Of a stretch of DNA of 16,627 nucleotides, positions 16,519 through 16,627 are shown one piece after another. The position numbers and the translations under genes were made by a program. The stretch covers positions 1 to 16,627 of the forward strand of contig JALGZU010000047.1 in NCBI GenBank assembly GCA_025774735.1. The letters run 5' to 3'. Each line of letters begins with the position of its first letter. The stretch's first letter is position 1. Source of the stretch: a candidate division LCP-89 bacterium. GTDB lineage: Bacteria; Electryoneota; B3-LCP. The notes under the pieces are model-generated. The model ran no database searches. It worked only from the letters and a program-made list of their open reading frames with translations, and had not been told where the DNA came from.

Positions 16519-16627
16519 CTAGGGTACGCAGGAAGACTTTTCAGGTGACAGTGCTCTACAGATGGCTACAGCCAGCGCATCTGAACAGTCCAGCGATTGG
16601 GGCAAAGAGCGGAGCTTAAGGATCTGG
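16519..16627 (-). CDS. ruvC: C-terminal end of Holliday-junction resolvase RuvC (partial)
   Basis: The last 35 codons are read on the minus strand from the window edge to the TAG at 16519-16521. They contain SLDCSDALAVAICRA, which matches the C-terminal RuvC motif D-x-x-D-A-L-A-V-A-x-C-H/R; the second Asp of this motif is a catalytic metal ligand. The position directly upstream of ruvA fits the usual ruvCAB order. The N-terminal part lies outside the window. A small GGCG/CGCC hairpin (about 16503-16517) lies in the 40-bp gap to ruvA. Confidence 0.85.
   Translation of the reverse strand, partial: QILKLRSLPQSLDCSDALAVAICRALSPEKSSCVP

Noticed and set aside
1..16627. Insertion sequences, prophage, tRNA or rRNA genes
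   Set aside because: No transposase, integrase or terminal inverted repeats and no tRNA- or rRNA-like sequence was found by reading.

Overview
The window looks like a chromosomal piece of an uncultured bacterium of the FCB (Fibrobacterota-Chlorobiota-Bacteroidota) superphylum, most likely one of its candidate phyla. The left part carries a row of secreted proteins that all end in the same type A sorting domain of the type IX secretion system (T9SS; PNPFNP, GLTSGVYIYRIE, KKMxLxK). The promoters I can see are classical TTGACA/TATAAT-like elements with 17-bp spacers, not the Bacteroidota -33/-7 type. Housekeeping genes use TGA as an ordinary stop. This placement is inference; there is no rRNA or tRNA in the window.

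Layout. 1-9443 (+ strand) holds one partial and four long surface-protein genes: the tail of one protein; a propeller / HYDIN-like / redoxin protein (240-2609); a 14-unit LVIVD-repeat propeller protein (2859-5005, frameshifted); a right-handed parallel beta-helix protein (5203-7026); and a sialidase-like propeller protein (7434-9443). Each of the four long genes is followed by a good intrinsic terminator, and three have a recognisable promoter. 9514-16627 (- strand, converging) holds, in order of transcription, ruvC (partial), ruvA, ruvB (broken), queA, a fused ispDF and a large membrane-anchored SpoIIE/RsbU-type phosphatase.

Main discovery. The redoxin protein is read as two ORFs only because of an in-frame TGA at 1611-1613. 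That TGA sits exactly at the first cysteine of the thioredoxin active site (W-U-P-L-C), and a strong hairpin follows at once. I read it as a selenocysteine codon, giving a 789-residue secreted, surface-sorted selenoprotein. The beta-helix gene has a second in-frame TGA, also in a U-x-x-C context and also followed by a stem-loop with a GAU apical loop. There the sequence does not separate selenocysteine from a plain nonsense mutation.

Other points. The LVIVD gene carries a 4-nt deletion, provable from its exact 42-residue periodicity. ruvB has lost about 43 nt and has changes at conserved residues. The junction 'surface-gene end / terminator / phosphatase 3' end' occurs twice (2583-2704 and 9417-9537), the first copy keeping only a stub of a phosphatase gene. 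The sorting-domain DNA is almost identical between neighbouring genes. Together these suggest that the surface-gene array grows and exchanges modules by recombination. The surface proteins probably act at the cell envelope or outside; the - strand genes serve Holliday-junction processing, queuosine tRNA modification, isoprenoid precursor synthesis and signalling.
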